Assembly: GCA_963736285.1 (NCBI GenBank)
Contig: CAVTOA010000003.1
Span: 1,302,001 to 1,366,000, forward strand
Direction: 5' to 3'
Length of the DNA: 64,000 nt
Source: CAVTOA01 sp963736285
Lineage (GTDB): Bacteria; Actinomycetota; Actinomycetes; Mycobacteriales; QHCE01
The notes beneath the pieces were generated by a model. It did no database searches. It saw nothing but the letters and a program-made list of their open reading frames with translations, and had not been told where the DNA came from. Position numbers and translations under genes: made by a program. The first letter of the stretch is position 1. Each line of letters opens with the position of its first letter. Below, piece by piece: positions 17,316 to 25,343 of the stretch.

Positions 17316-18152
17316 CTAACCGCTGGTCTTAGTGGTGTCGATAGGGCCGTCGGTGTCGTCGTTGCGTGCGTACTTGTGCATGTGCTCACGAAGTGCTGCC
17401 TCGAGTAGCTCGGGCATGGTGACCAGCTTGATGCCGCGTTCGTGCATTCTGTGGATCAATCGGGGCAGAGTATCTGCGGTGGGTTTACCTGGCAGCCGGT
17501 CGCCATCGTGCGAGAGCACTATGGAGCCGGCACCCAACTTCTGGTCGAGATGAGCGAGGTTGGTGGCCGCTGTTTCGGTGGCCTCTAGGACGTCAGACCA
17601 GAACAAAATGTCGTACCCCATGCTGGCGGCTACCATGGACAACGCGCCCGACAACCGGCCGTATGGCGGTCGAAAAGCGAACGGAGCCCGGCCAATGGTT
17701 CTCTCGATGATGTCGTGAGTGCGCCCGAGCTGACTCACGGCGGTGGCGTAGCTTGCTTCGGACATGTCGGGATGGTCGTAGGTGTGGTTTCCGATCGCGT
17801 GGCCATCAGCGTCGACCGCCCGTACCAAATCTGGGATGACGTTCTGCCTGTTGGCCCAGCATAAAAAACGTTGCCGGGGTGTTGGTTTTACGCAAGATTG
17901 TGAGTATTTCCGGGCGTGTGGTCGCCAGGTGCTGGGCCGTCATCGAAAGTCAGCGCCATCAGTTTCTGCGACGTTTGGGCTCGCCACACTAGTTGGTTTC
18001 CTCGGAGCCCTCGAGGGTCGAAATTGGCCGACAGCATGGCCGGACCGCATGGATCGGTCCATCCGGTACTCTTCGACACTGACCGCCCCAGCTGCCGGAA
18101 GCACGATTGCTGCCGCCATGCCGCCAACCTTGAGGAACTTTCTCCGGTCCAT
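17316..18152 (-). pseudogene. Tat-exported polysaccharide deacetylase (NodB), frameshifted
   Basis: The minus strand encodes all parts of a NodB-domain deacetylase but in three frames. The N-terminus MDRRKFLKVGG is a twin-arginine signal (RRKFLK), followed by a hydrophobic stretch ending in AAGA. After a shift near 18010-18060 the next frame holds LTFDDGPAPG (metal-binding Asp). A second shift at a CCC run (~17912) leads to EILTILRKTNTPATFFMLG, and a third at another CCC run (17833-17835) leads to the last frame with NHTYDHP (His ligands) and RPPYG. Each can be repaired by a single base. Intact relatives deacetylate peptidoglycan or other N-acetyl sugars. Probably inactive unless these are sequence errors. 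Confidence 0.85.
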
Positions 18153-18232
18153 GCGTCACTCCAGGTGGTAAGGAGTGGGGGTGTCCCGTAGCACGTACAT
18201 CTGCTGCAAGCAGCGTATATGGAGGTCGCGCT

Positions 18233-18868
18233 GTGATCCCGCAAGACGAATCCAACTGTGACGTTGGTGTCGGACCTTGGCTCGGCGAGCACCCGTCAGA
18301 CGATCGTTATGACCCCGAGCTGTTGGCCCATGGTGACCGTCGGAATGTTGTTGATCGTTACCGGTATTGGACGCGAGAAGCGATCGTGGCCGATCTCGAT
18401 GGCCGACGGCATGACTTCCATGTGGCGATCGAAAATTGGCAACACGACTTCAACATCGGCACGGTGGTGCGTAATGCCAACGCATTTTTAGCCCGCGAGG
18501 TTCATATTGTGGGAAATCGTCGGTGGAATCGTCGTGGCGCCATGGTGACGGACCGGTATCAGCACATTCGGCATCACCCGACGATCGAAGACTTGCTCGA
18601 ATGGGCGAACGCACAAGAACTGTCCGTCATTGGGGTCGACAATCTTCCTGGATCAGTTCCTATTGAGACAGTGCGCCTCCCTAAGGCGTGTTTGCTCATT
18701 TTTGGCCAGGAAGGGCCGGGTCTGTCCGAGCCAGCCCGGGACGCTGCTCACCTGGTTTGTTCCATAGCGCAGTTTGGCTCCACTCGATCGATCAATGCGG
18801 GAGTGGCGTCAGGAATCGCGATGCATACCTGGATTAGCCAGCACGCCGAGCTGCCAAAGGGCGGATAG
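18233..18868 (+). CDS. SpoU/TrmH-family RNA methyltransferase
   Basis: 211 residues, SPOUT fold. SpoU motifs: NWQHDFNIGTVVRNANAFLA, LLIFGQEGPGLS and SINAGVASGIAMHTWI. There is no separate N-terminal substrate-binding domain as in RlmB, so it is the TrmH-like short type, 2'-O-methylating ribose in tRNA or rRNA. GTG 18233 follows GGAGGTCGCGCT, a clear binding site. It diverges from the broken deacetylase. Confidence 0.85.
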   Translation: MIPQDESNCDVGVGPWLGEHPSDDRYDPELLAHGDRRNVVDRYRYWTREAIVADLDGRRHDFHVAIENWQHDFNIGTVVRNANAFLAREVHIVGNRRWNRRGAMVTDRYQHIRHHPTIEDLLEWANAQELSVIGVDNLPGSVPIETVRLPKACLLIFGQEGPGLSEPARDAAHLVCSIAQFGSTRSINAGVASGIAMHTWISQHAELPKGG

Positions 18869-19185
18869 GCACGGCTTGAGCAGGAATTACAAGAAATGAC
18901 AAGAACCACAACGTTTGCCGAAAAACCAGGGGCGGCCCTGACTATTCGCACCAATATGGATCGGTGTGTCTACATTGGCACGGCGTGAGTGTGACGTTAT
19001 TGACGGTGCGATATATGGGAAGATACGCGGATCACATTGCCGTTCGGTGCGTGTTCTACGTACCTTCATGATCAGGTCTAAGGCAGACTGTCTGAAACAC
19101 ATGCTGCGTCTGGACATAGGGTAGTTCTATCCCGTCCAGGACGGCTCCCCCGTCGTGTTTATGTGTAAGGAGGCCGAGGGCCACC
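18869..19185. other. Intergenic region before the small membrane protein
   Basis: 317 bases after the TrmH-like stop. No gene of convincing composition is visible. The last 60 bases contain CTGGAC and GTCCAG halves around 19110-19140 that can pair weakly, and AAGGAGG (19167-19173), which is the binding site of the next gene. Promoters for the PH/PHP unit probably lie here. Confidence 0.4.
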
Positions 19186-19341
19186 ATGGTTAAAAAAATT
19201 GTGAGCTGGGGCCTGCTCGCGTTTCTGGTGTTTTATCTGGTGACACGCCCCGCAGAAGCAGCCGGAGTTGTGCAGTCTTTAGTAGGCGGACTCAAGAACG
19301 TTGGGGTCGGCCTCTCCAACTTTGTCACTGGTCTGGCCTAA
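19186..19341 (+). CDS. 51-residue membrane peptide upstream of the PH-domain gene
   Basis: ATG at 19186 follows AAGGAGG with a 12-base spacer. The product starts MVKKIVSWGLLAFLVFYLV, continues TRPAEAA and ends GLKNVGVGLSNFVTGLA. It has one membrane helix with positive residues at the N-terminus, and the AEAA could be a signal-peptidase site. The tail is an amphipathic glycine-rich segment. Codon use is like its neighbours. The small size and position 65 bases ahead of the PH-domain gene suggest a cotranscribed membrane partner. Function unknown. Confidence 0.7.
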   Translation: MVKKIVSWGLLAFLVFYLVTRPAEAAGVVQSLVGGLKNVGVGLSNFVTGLA

Positions 19342-19406
19342 GGTCTTATCCTGAAAGCCAGTGGAGTTTTGGCAGCTCCGGTGATGTGTAGCAAAGGGGA
19401 CGCGTA

Positions 19407-20174
19407 GTGGCTTACGACGACACGGATTCCCCGTTCGACAGCGATGCTGGGCGGGCGCCGCGCCGCGAGATCTCCCAGGCCGCAGTCAGTATTACCCCCA
19501 TACCTGTCGACGACGTGGTGGACAATCTGCGGTCAGCCAGTTCGACGCGTTCTGGCAAGCCAGCTAGCGCACCGCCTGTGAGCGCTGCCGTCTCTTTCGA
19601 TGAAGATGACCAACCCTCACAGGCACACCCCCAGCCCAGTCGTGCCGTCGCCAAGTATTTATTCGCGAGTGAAAAATACTCGGGTGAGTGGCGGCGTCAC
19701 TGGATTCACGTGGCTGGTTGGGGTGCGCTTGGCCTTATCTCCCCATTTATTGTTGGCTATTTGGTGGGCATTCTCGGCAGCAATAACAAAACTCTCATGT
19801 GGATCATTCTCGGCATATGGGTATTGGTGTTGCTGGTCGTTCTTGGTGCAATCTTCCAATGGTGGATCGACCGATTCGTATTGACGAACAAACGCGTCAT
19901 GCTGGTGACAGGCTTGCTCACCAGACGCGTTGCCATGATGCCGCTCGCCCGCGTCACCGACATGGCCTATGAGCAGAGCCCGCTAGGCATGATGCTTGGA
20001 TACGGCACGTTCATTTTGGAGTCTGCTGGTCAAGACCAAGCGTTGCGAGAAATCAAGCCGTTGCCACATCCCAATGAGCTTTATCTGCTGTTCTGCCAAG
20101 AGATGTACGATCCCGGTTCGGTAGATGAGGGTGCCGAAGAGAACGCTTCCGAAGGCGACAACTCTGCAGATTGA
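19407..20174 (+). CDS. PH-like (bPH2) domain membrane protein
   Basis: 255 residues. A disordered polar N-terminus (~1-95), two adjacent membrane helices (WGALGLISPFIVGYLVGIL and LMWIILGIWVLVLLVVLGAIF), then a bacterial pleckstrin-homology type domain: DRFVLTNKRVMLVTGLLTRRVAMMPLARVTDMAYEQSPLGMMLGYGTFILESAG. The TNKRV, R/K-rich strand and V-T-D motifs are family hallmarks. The role is unknown. GTG 19407 has AAAGGGGA upstream. Its stop overlaps a possible TTG start of the PHP gene, so the two are cotranscribed. Confidence 0.85.
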   Translation: MAYDDTDSPFDSDAGRAPRREISQAAVSITPIPVDDVVDNLRSASSTRSGKPASAPPVSAAVSFDEDDQPSQAHPQPSRAVAKYLFASEKYSGEWRRHWIHVAGWGALGLISPFIVGYLVGILGSNNKTLMWIILGIWVLVLLVVLGAIFQWWIDRFVLTNKRVMLVTGLLTRRVAMMPLARVTDMAYEQSPLGMMLGYGTFILESAGQDQALREIKPLPHPNELYLLFCQEMYDPGSVDEGAEENASEGDNSAD

Positions 20175-20185
20175 CAGTCGGACCC

Positions 20186-21046
20186 ATGCGCATCGATCTA
20201 CACACTCATTCCACTGCTAGTGATGGCTCGCTAACCCCGGCACAGCTGGTACAGCATGCGGCCACCGTAGAACTCGACGTCGTGGCGTTGACAGACCATG
20301 ACACCACTGCGGGGTGGGCTCCGGCGATGGCCGCGTTGCCGGCCGGGTTGGTATTGATTCGTGGCGCGGAACTGTCGTGCGGTTGGCGCCGCGCGACCGA
20401 ACACCCGATGAGCGTGCACCTGCTGGCGTATCTGTTCGATGCGCACGAGTCCGAATTCCGAGCGGCCCGGGCACGGACGCGCCAAGCACGCATGGTGCGA
20501 GGTGAGCGGATCGTGGAACGTATGAGGGGCGACGGCATCGAGATCAGCTGGGACGAGGTGCTTATAGCGGCGGGCGATGCCCCCGTGGGGCGACCCCACG
20601 TCGGAAAAGTGTTACTGGCACGCGGGTTCGTTGCCACCATGTCGGAGGCGTTTGGGCCTGACTGGCTCGGCTACCGCTACCGTGTGCCCGCCGTCAATAT
20701 TGAGATTTTTACGGCTATCCGCATGGTGCGCAACGCCGGTGGTGTGCCCGTGCTCGCACATCCTCGAGCGGCGAAGCGAGGACGGACGTTGCCGGCAGAG
20801 ACGATTGCGGAGCTTGCGCGAGCGGGCTTGGCAGGTCTTGAGGCAGACCACGCCGATCATGATCCGGCGCAACGTCAGTATTTGCATACGCTCGCAGACG
20901 AACTAGACCTCTTTGTGACCGGATCAAGCGATTTCCATGGAGCGCATAAGACAGTCCAGTTAGGAGCCAATGCGACCACCACGCCGGCCGTTTACCAGGA
21001 ACTTGTAGGGCAGGCCTCGGGTTGTCAGCCCGTGGTCAGTTCTTAA
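20186..21046 (+). CDS. PHP-domain metal-dependent phosphoesterase
   Basis: 286 residues. The PHP fold is diagnosed by RIDLHTHSTASDGSL (motif I), ALTDHDTTAGW (motif II), GRPHVG (motif III) and a C-terminal SSDFHG; the His/Asp residues would bind up to three metal ions. Relatives in the YciV/Rnm group hydrolyse 3',5'-bisphosphonucleotides or short RNAs. ATG 20186 is preferred; an in-frame TTG at 20171 overlaps the upstream stop. It converges with the next minus-strand gene, overlapping by 11 bases. Confidence 0.88.
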   Translation: MRIDLHTHSTASDGSLTPAQLVQHAATVELDVVALTDHDTTAGWAPAMAALPAGLVLIRGAELSCGWRRATEHPMSVHLLAYLFDAHESEFRAARARTRQARMVRGERIVERMRGDGIEISWDEVLIAAGDAPVGRPHVGKVLLARGFVATMSEAFGPDWLGYRYRVPAVNIEIFTAIRMVRNAGGVPVLAHPRAAKRGRTLPAETIAELARAGLAGLEADHADHDPAQRQYLHTLADELDLFVTGSSDFHGAHKTVQLGANATTTPAVYQELVGQASGCQPVVSS

Positions 21047-21323
21047 TGCTTTTGTGCACGTCGTTGTCGTCGTGAACCGTGGCCTCTGGCTTGTGTTTTG
21101 CGAGCCGAAGTAGGGCGGTATTTTTGTCGAGGTTTACTTGCCGGCTACGCCCAGTATCGGAGCTTTCCGCATCGTCTTCTCGGAGCAACTCGAGCGTTTC
21201 CAGGTTCTCGATTTGTTGCCGCTTCGCTGGCGACAAGGTTGCGTCAAGCTCCACGAGTGCGCCTGCGGCAGCGGCCGTCGAGGAGGTATCGGCGTTGCCA
21301 CGTAGCCACCGCAGAAGCCCCAT
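21036..21323 (-). CDS. Small hypothetical protein (95 residues)
   Basis: It begins MGLLRWLRGNADTSST and has a helical, charged body (LSPAKRQQIENLETLELLRED) with no membrane segment or catalytic motif; a short hydrophobic-basic N-terminus could touch the membrane. ATG 21323 is fixed by a strong AGGAGGAG four bases upstream. I do not recognise it with confidence. It overlaps the PHP gene tail to tail. Confidence 0.65.
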   Translation of the reverse strand: MGLLRWLRGNADTSSTAAAAGALVELDATLSPAKRQQIENLETLELLREDDAESSDTGRSRQVNLDKNTALLRLAKHKPEATVHDDNDVHKSIKN

Positions 21324-21405
21324 GTCTCCTCCTCGGATGAGATGCACGTTAGTTAAAACATAATCGGATGCTTCTTTTTTACCAGGTGAGGGTACCAAGC
21401 GACGG

Positions 21406-22062
21406 TCACTGGGAGCGCTCTACCACGAACCCAGCCTCGGCGGCTAGAGTTGGCGCGAGCCCAACCGCTTGACCAGCGCTGATAACAGCGCCGCGCAGAG
21501 TGGTGATGCCACGGGCGCCTACCAGCTGTGAGGTCGCAAGATTGGTGTGCACAGCCGCGCTGGCGCGAAATTCGCTGCCACGCAAGTCGCAATCGTCGAA
21601 CACGATACGTGAAAGGTCGCCGCCAATGGTGGCCTCGGCAAAAGTGCATTCTCGGAAAACGACGGCGCCACGGGTGCGGGCAAACCGAAGCTGGCTGTAG
21701 TCCAGCCGACATTGGGCAATAAGCACTTCTTCTGCAAAGTCCCATTCCGCCCGCCAGCCCAGCGCGCGACAATCCATCAGCTCAACTCGCCGTGTGCTCA
21801 GTCGTTGCCAACGGCCGTTGGATAGCTCTGAGTGTGTGATTTCGGTGTCCACCATGGTGAGGTTAAGCACGTTTGCGTCGGTGAAGTCTGTGCCGTGGCA
21901 ACGCACCTGGCTCATGTCGCCACTGAGGTCAGCCGCTGAGTACTCGCCGCACAGTTCGACGTGGTCCAGATCGATCAACCCAGACAGGGCCCTCACGTAT
22001 GGCTTAAGAGGCTCGTCGTCCAATTCTGGCCTACATGGTTGGCTCGCTAAAGAAGACGTCAT
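21406..22062 (-). CDS. Pentapeptide-repeat protein
   Basis: 218 residues built of pentapeptide-like repeats, A(D/N)LxX: SAADLSGDMSQVRCHGTDFT, NLTMVDTEITHSELSNG, LDYSQLRFARTRGAVVFRECTF and IVFDDCDLRGSEFRAS. These fold as a right-handed beta helix. Some relatives mimic DNA and protect gyrase from fluoroquinolones (MfpA/Qnr); this one is about MfpA size but the function is undetermined. ATG 22062 is chosen; the open frame upstream runs into hairpin repeat A and is not coding there. Confidence 0.82.
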   Translation of the reverse strand: MTSSLASQPCRPELDDEPLKPYVRALSGLIDLDHVELCGEYSAADLSGDMSQVRCHGTDFTDANVLNLTMVDTEITHSELSNGRWQRLSTRRVELMDCRALGWRAEWDFAEEVLIAQCRLDYSQLRFARTRGAVVFRECTFAEATIGGDLSRIVFDDCDLRGSEFRASAAVHTNLATSQLVGARGITTLRGAVISAGQAVGLAPTLAAEAGFVVERSQ

Positions 22063-22096
22063 TCGCGTCAGCTTAACGGACAGCAGGACTGGCAGC

Positions 22097-22153
22097 TTTT
22101 TTGCGGATTGCCCGCAATGTTTGTGCCAAACATTGCGGGCAATCCGCAAAAAA
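22097..22153. repeat. Hairpin repeat family A, copy 2
   Basis: A perfect 26-bp inverted repeat (22097-22122 and 22128-22153) around the 5-base loop GTGCC. Arms begin T6GCGGATTGCCCGC. Compared with copy 1 (371-425, opposite orientation) the loop is the same and a G-C pair is replaced by A-T on both arms, a compensatory change that shows selection or recent common origin for the hairpin. It lies between two minus-strand genes. Confidence 0.85.
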
Positions 22154-22177
22154 CGGGGCGGTGGGAGTGCTCACGCG

Positions 22178-22528
22178 TTAAGCCGCGATGGTACGAATCG
22201 CCATCACCACAAGCAGCACGATGGCGAAGGCGCCGGCGATGGCGGTAACTACCATGGTTACGGCTTGAGCCCGCTTCTCAGCGAGGTCGATCGCGGCGTG
22301 ATCCTGCGGTGGGGGTTGCGGTGGTGCGACCGGCAGTGTGGGTACCCCCACTGGCCCAGTTGAGGGAGTCGCCACCGGAGGGCCGGTGTAGCTGAATGTT
22401 GCTGATTTGGACTTAATTGTGTTTTTGGAACTGGAAATGACCTCAGTTGCCGACGGAAAACCCATAGTGGCGGACGCGTCGTCCCGATTGCTCGGACGAC
22501 GCCAAACGGCATCCGGGTCGTCAGTCAC
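22178..22528 (-). CDS. Proline-rich single-pass membrane protein
   Basis: 116 residues. A polar N-terminus, a proline-rich middle (PVATPSTGPVGVPTLPVAPPQPPPQ) and one C-terminal membrane helix (AVTMVVTAIAGAFAIVLLVVMAI). It matches the position and layout of Rv3209, which also neighbours rhlE. It is likely a tail-anchored protein with its proline-rich part in the cytoplasm; role unknown. It overlaps the 3' end of rhlE by 8 bases, so it is cotranscribed with it. Confidence 0.75.
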   Translation of the reverse strand: MTDDPDAVWRRPSNRDDASATMGFPSATEVISSSKNTIKSKSATFSYTGPPVATPSTGPVGVPTLPVAPPQPPPQDHAAIDLAEKRAQAVTMVVTAIAGAFAIVLLVVMAIRTIAA

Positions 22529-24158
22529 TGGCTTCCTGGTGCGGCTTCTTTGCGGGTGCAGAAGAATTGCGCGCTACGACGTCGCCTCCTCGAGTGCGAC
22601 GACGCACACGCTGCTTTTGCCGAGCGGGCTTTTCTGCTTCAACCTTCGTCGGCGCTACCTCTGGACTGCGTTCCGTACCGCGCTTTTGCCGACGCGTGCC
22701 GCCACGGCGGGTGCGTTTTTGGTTGCTGTCGACCTTGCCGCGACCGGAAGGTTTGTTGCTGCCTTCTACTCGCTCAGCGGCGAGCCCAGCTCGGGTGCGT
22801 TGGTGTTCGGGAAGACTGCCCGAAATGGATTCGGGAATGTTGAGCTCTGCGTACAGGTGTTCTGAGGTGGAGTATGTCTCGGTGGGTTCATGAAAAGGCA
22901 GGCTCAGCAGCTTGTTGATGACCTGCCACCTGGCGAGATCGTCCCAATCTACGAAGGTCACGGCGACGCCGCTTGCTCCCGCTCGACCGGTGCGTCCGAT
23001 GCGGTGTAGGTACGTCTTTTCGTCCTCAGGGCACTGAAAATTGATGACATGGGTGACGCCGGTGATGTCGATTCCGCGTGCGGCCACATCGGTGGCCACT
23101 AGTACATCGACTTTGCCGGCACGGAAGGCGCGCAATGCTTGCTCACGGGCGCCCTGGCCGAGGTCGCCATGCACGGACGCCGCAGCGAATCCTCGGTCGA
23201 CGAGCTCGTCACTGAGTTTTTGCGCAGTGCGTTTTGTGCGACAAAACACCATCACCAGTCCACGTTCCCGTGCTTGCAGCACCCGCGCGAGGACCTCAGT
23301 TTTGTCCATCGCGTGAGTTCGGAAGATGTGCTGGGCCGTGGTCGGGACCGTGTGGCTTTCTCCCGGGTCTTCAGCCCGCACATGTACGGGTTTGTTCATG
23401 AACTGCCGGGCAAGAGCGACGATGGGCCCAGGCATGGTGGCGCTGAACAGCATCGTTTGCCGCACGGTGGGCAGCGCGGACAGCAAACGCTCAATGTCGG
23501 GCAGGAAACCCAGGTCGAGCATTTCGTCTGCTTCGTCGAGCACCAAAATGGAGATGGCGTCTAGTCGCAAAAGTTTTTGATTGACCAGGTCGAGCAAACG
23601 GCCGGGAGTGCCGACGACGACCTCAACTCCCCGTTTGAGCTCTGCGATCTGGGGTTCGTAAGCCCTACCGCCGTATACCGCTGCGGTCCGGACACCCAAC
23701 CGGGCGCCGGCGGCCGAAAGGTCCCGACTGACTTGCAGGCAGAGTTCGCGAGTGGGAACCACGATGAGTGCTTGCGGAGTGCCCGTTCCGCCACGACTGG
23801 GTGGGAGTACTCGCCCCAGCAGCGGGATACCAAAGCCCAAGGTTTTACCGGTGCCGGTACGTGCCTGCCCGATGAGGTCAGAGCCAGCTTGGGCGATGGG
23901 CAGCGTCAGCGACTGAATCGCGAACGCGCGGGTGATGCCAGATTCAGCGAGTGCTGCGACGATCTCGGGATGTACCCCCAAGTCGGAGAAAAGCGGTGCA
24001 TCGTCGGTGACCGGTGCATCAGCGGTGAGACTGGGAGCTGGTGACGTCTCGATAGGCGCCGCTTCGCCGGGGCTCAGGCCCTTCAGTGCGGGCGGCTCGG
24101 GAAGCGAGTCAGCGAGTGACTCAGCTGAATGAGAGAAAGAAAACTGCGTGATACTCAG
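22521..24158 (-). CDS. rhlE: RhlE-type DEAD-box RNA helicase (probable CTG start)
   Basis: Motifs in order: Q motif AIQSLTLP, ARTGTGKT, PTRELCLQ, VLDEADEMLD, SATMP, VATDVAARGID and HRIGRTGRAG, then a basic Arg/Gly/Lys-rich tail that binds RNA. It unwinds structured RNA, likely in ribosome assembly or decay. The first standard start in frame is TTG at 23981, but it lies after the conserved aromatic residue of the Q motif (FSDLGVHPE). The frame stays open to 24158 without ATG, GTG or TTG; there a CTG sits 8 bases after GGAAGGG. I therefore propose CTG 24158 (545 residues). Synteny: Rv3211. Confidence 0.85.
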   Translation of the reverse strand: MSITQFSFSHSAESLADSLPEPPALKGLSPGEAAPIETSPAPSLTADAPVTDDAPLFSDLGVHPEIVAALAESGITRAFAIQSLTLPIAQAGSDLIGQARTGTGKTLGFGIPLLGRVLPPSRGGTGTPQALIVVPTRELCLQVSRDLSAAGARLGVRTAAVYGGRAYEPQIAELKRGVEVVVGTPGRLLDLVNQKLLRLDAISILVLDEADEMLDLGFLPDIERLLSALPTVRQTMLFSATMPGPIVALARQFMNKPVHVRAEDPGESHTVPTTAQHIFRTHAMDKTEVLARVLQARERGLVMVFCRTKRTAQKLSDELVDRGFAAASVHGDLGQGAREQALRAFRAGKVDVLVATDVAARGIDITGVTHVINFQCPEDEKTYLHRIGRTGRAGASGVAVTFVDWDDLARWQVINKLLSLPFHEPTETYSTSEHLYAELNIPESISGSLPEHQRTRAGLAAERVEGSNKPSGRGKVDSNQKRTRRGGTRRQKRGTERSPEVAPTKVEAEKPARQKQRVRRRTRGGDVVARNSSAPAKKPHQEASD

Positions 24159-24332
24159 GGGTCAGACCCTTCCATGTACAAAACTAACAAGGCACATGGT
24201 ACGCGTAGGCTACCAATGCCCGCTAGCCGGCGGCGTCATTGTCAGTCTGAGGAGGAGATAACGCTGTCAGGCTCTGGTACTCACGATAAGTCCACAGACG
24301 CCCAGGTGAGCGGGGACGTAGGTGGGGAAAAG

Positions 24333-24995
24333 ATGGCGGAGTCGACGTTGAATCCTCGTCGCGATTCTCTCGTCGATCTGCTCGGCGTTTTAGGTTATGG
24401 CCAGTTGGTGGCGTTCGATCGGTTGGCTTTTGACGCGCGACTCGCACCGGATCTGCGGCGTCGAGCGCTGATGAGTCAGATGGCCGCGGCTGAGCTCAAC
24501 TCCTACCACCGACTGGTGGCACGCCTCAGTGAGCTTGGAGTAGATCCGTACGCCGCCATGGAGCCATTCGTGGCCGCGTTAGATACCTTCCATGACTCCA
24601 CCAAGCCGAACGACTGGCTGCAAGGGTTGGTGAAGGCTTATGTCGGCGATGGGATCGCTGACGATTTTTATCGGGAAATCGCACGGGTTCTTGCTGAGCC
24701 GGATCGTGCCCTGGTGCTGGAGGTACTCCACGACACCCGCCTGGCTGAGTTTGCCGTCGCGGAGGTACGCGCAGCCGTCCAAGCCGAGCCGTTTCTCGCC
24801 GACACTCTGGCCTTGTGGGCCAGGCGGCTCGTCGGGGAGGCGATCAGCCAAGCCCAGCACGTCGCCGCAGAACATGACGCGTTGGCCGAGCTGGTGATGT
24901 CTGGCTCGGGTGACCTAGCCGGTCTGGGTGCGCTCATAAAGAGACTGACCAGCGCGCACACCGAACGCATGCGTGCAATCGGTCTGAACAATTAG
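24333..24995 (+). CDS. Ferritin-like protein (Rv3210c type)
   Basis: 220 residues, all helical. LVDLLGVLGYGQLVAFDRLAFDARLAPDLRRRALMSQMAAAELNSYHRL in outline carries Glu and His in ferritin-like spacing (AAAELNSYH; EAISQAQHVAAEHD). The family is related to the diiron tRNA hydroxylase MiaE, but substrate and metal content are unproven. ATG 24333 has AGGTGGGG upstream and aligns with the family start. The frame is open upstream and another good binding site (AGGAGGAG at 24250-24257) precedes only a CTG at 24264, so a longer form is possible. Divergent from rhlE. Confidence 0.75.
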   Translation: MAESTLNPRRDSLVDLLGVLGYGQLVAFDRLAFDARLAPDLRRRALMSQMAAAELNSYHRLVARLSELGVDPYAAMEPFVAALDTFHDSTKPNDWLQGLVKAYVGDGIADDFYREIARVLAEPDRALVLEVLHDTRLAEFAVAEVRAAVQAEPFLADTLALWARRLVGEAISQAQHVAAEHDALAELVMSGSGDLAGLGALIKRLTSAHTERMRAIGLNN

Positions 24996-25024
24996 GACGT
25001 TCGCCTGGGTGCGCGCTGGGTTGG

Positions 25025-25252
25025 CTACGAAGCGGCGAAGCCGACTCTGCGTGCTTCTGCCTCGGCGATCTCCACATAGGCCAGTTTGGCGGCGGGAACT
25101 ACTACCCGTCGGCCGCGTTCGTCGACAAGGGTGAGCAGGCCAGAGTCGCTAGAAAGCGCTTTGGTGACAGCCTTTTCCACCTCGCTGGGGGATTGTGCGC
25201 TCTCGAGTACCAGCTCGCGGGGAGCGAACTGCACGCCGATTTTGACCTCCAC
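25025..25252 (-). CDS. DUF3107 small conserved protein (Rv3208A/TB9.4 type)
   Basis: 75 residues: MEVKIGVQFAPRELVLESAQ then VVVPAAKLAYVEIAEAEARRVGF. This is the DUF3107 signature, universal in Mycobacteriales. It is a small beta-rich protein with a C-terminal helix and unknown function. As in M. tuberculosis it sits between the ferritin-like protein and the TetR regulator. Confidence 0.92.
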   Translation of the reverse strand: MEVKIGVQFAPRELVLESAQSPSEVEKAVTKALSSDSGLLTLVDERGRRVVVPAAKLAYVEIAEAEARRVGFAAS

Positions 25253-25343
25253 TACGCCACCTTTCTATAACGTCACATGGATTATCGAAGACCCACGAAC
25301 CCTACCGTGACCCCTGCGGGTGCTGGCGCCGTCGACCTGCTCA

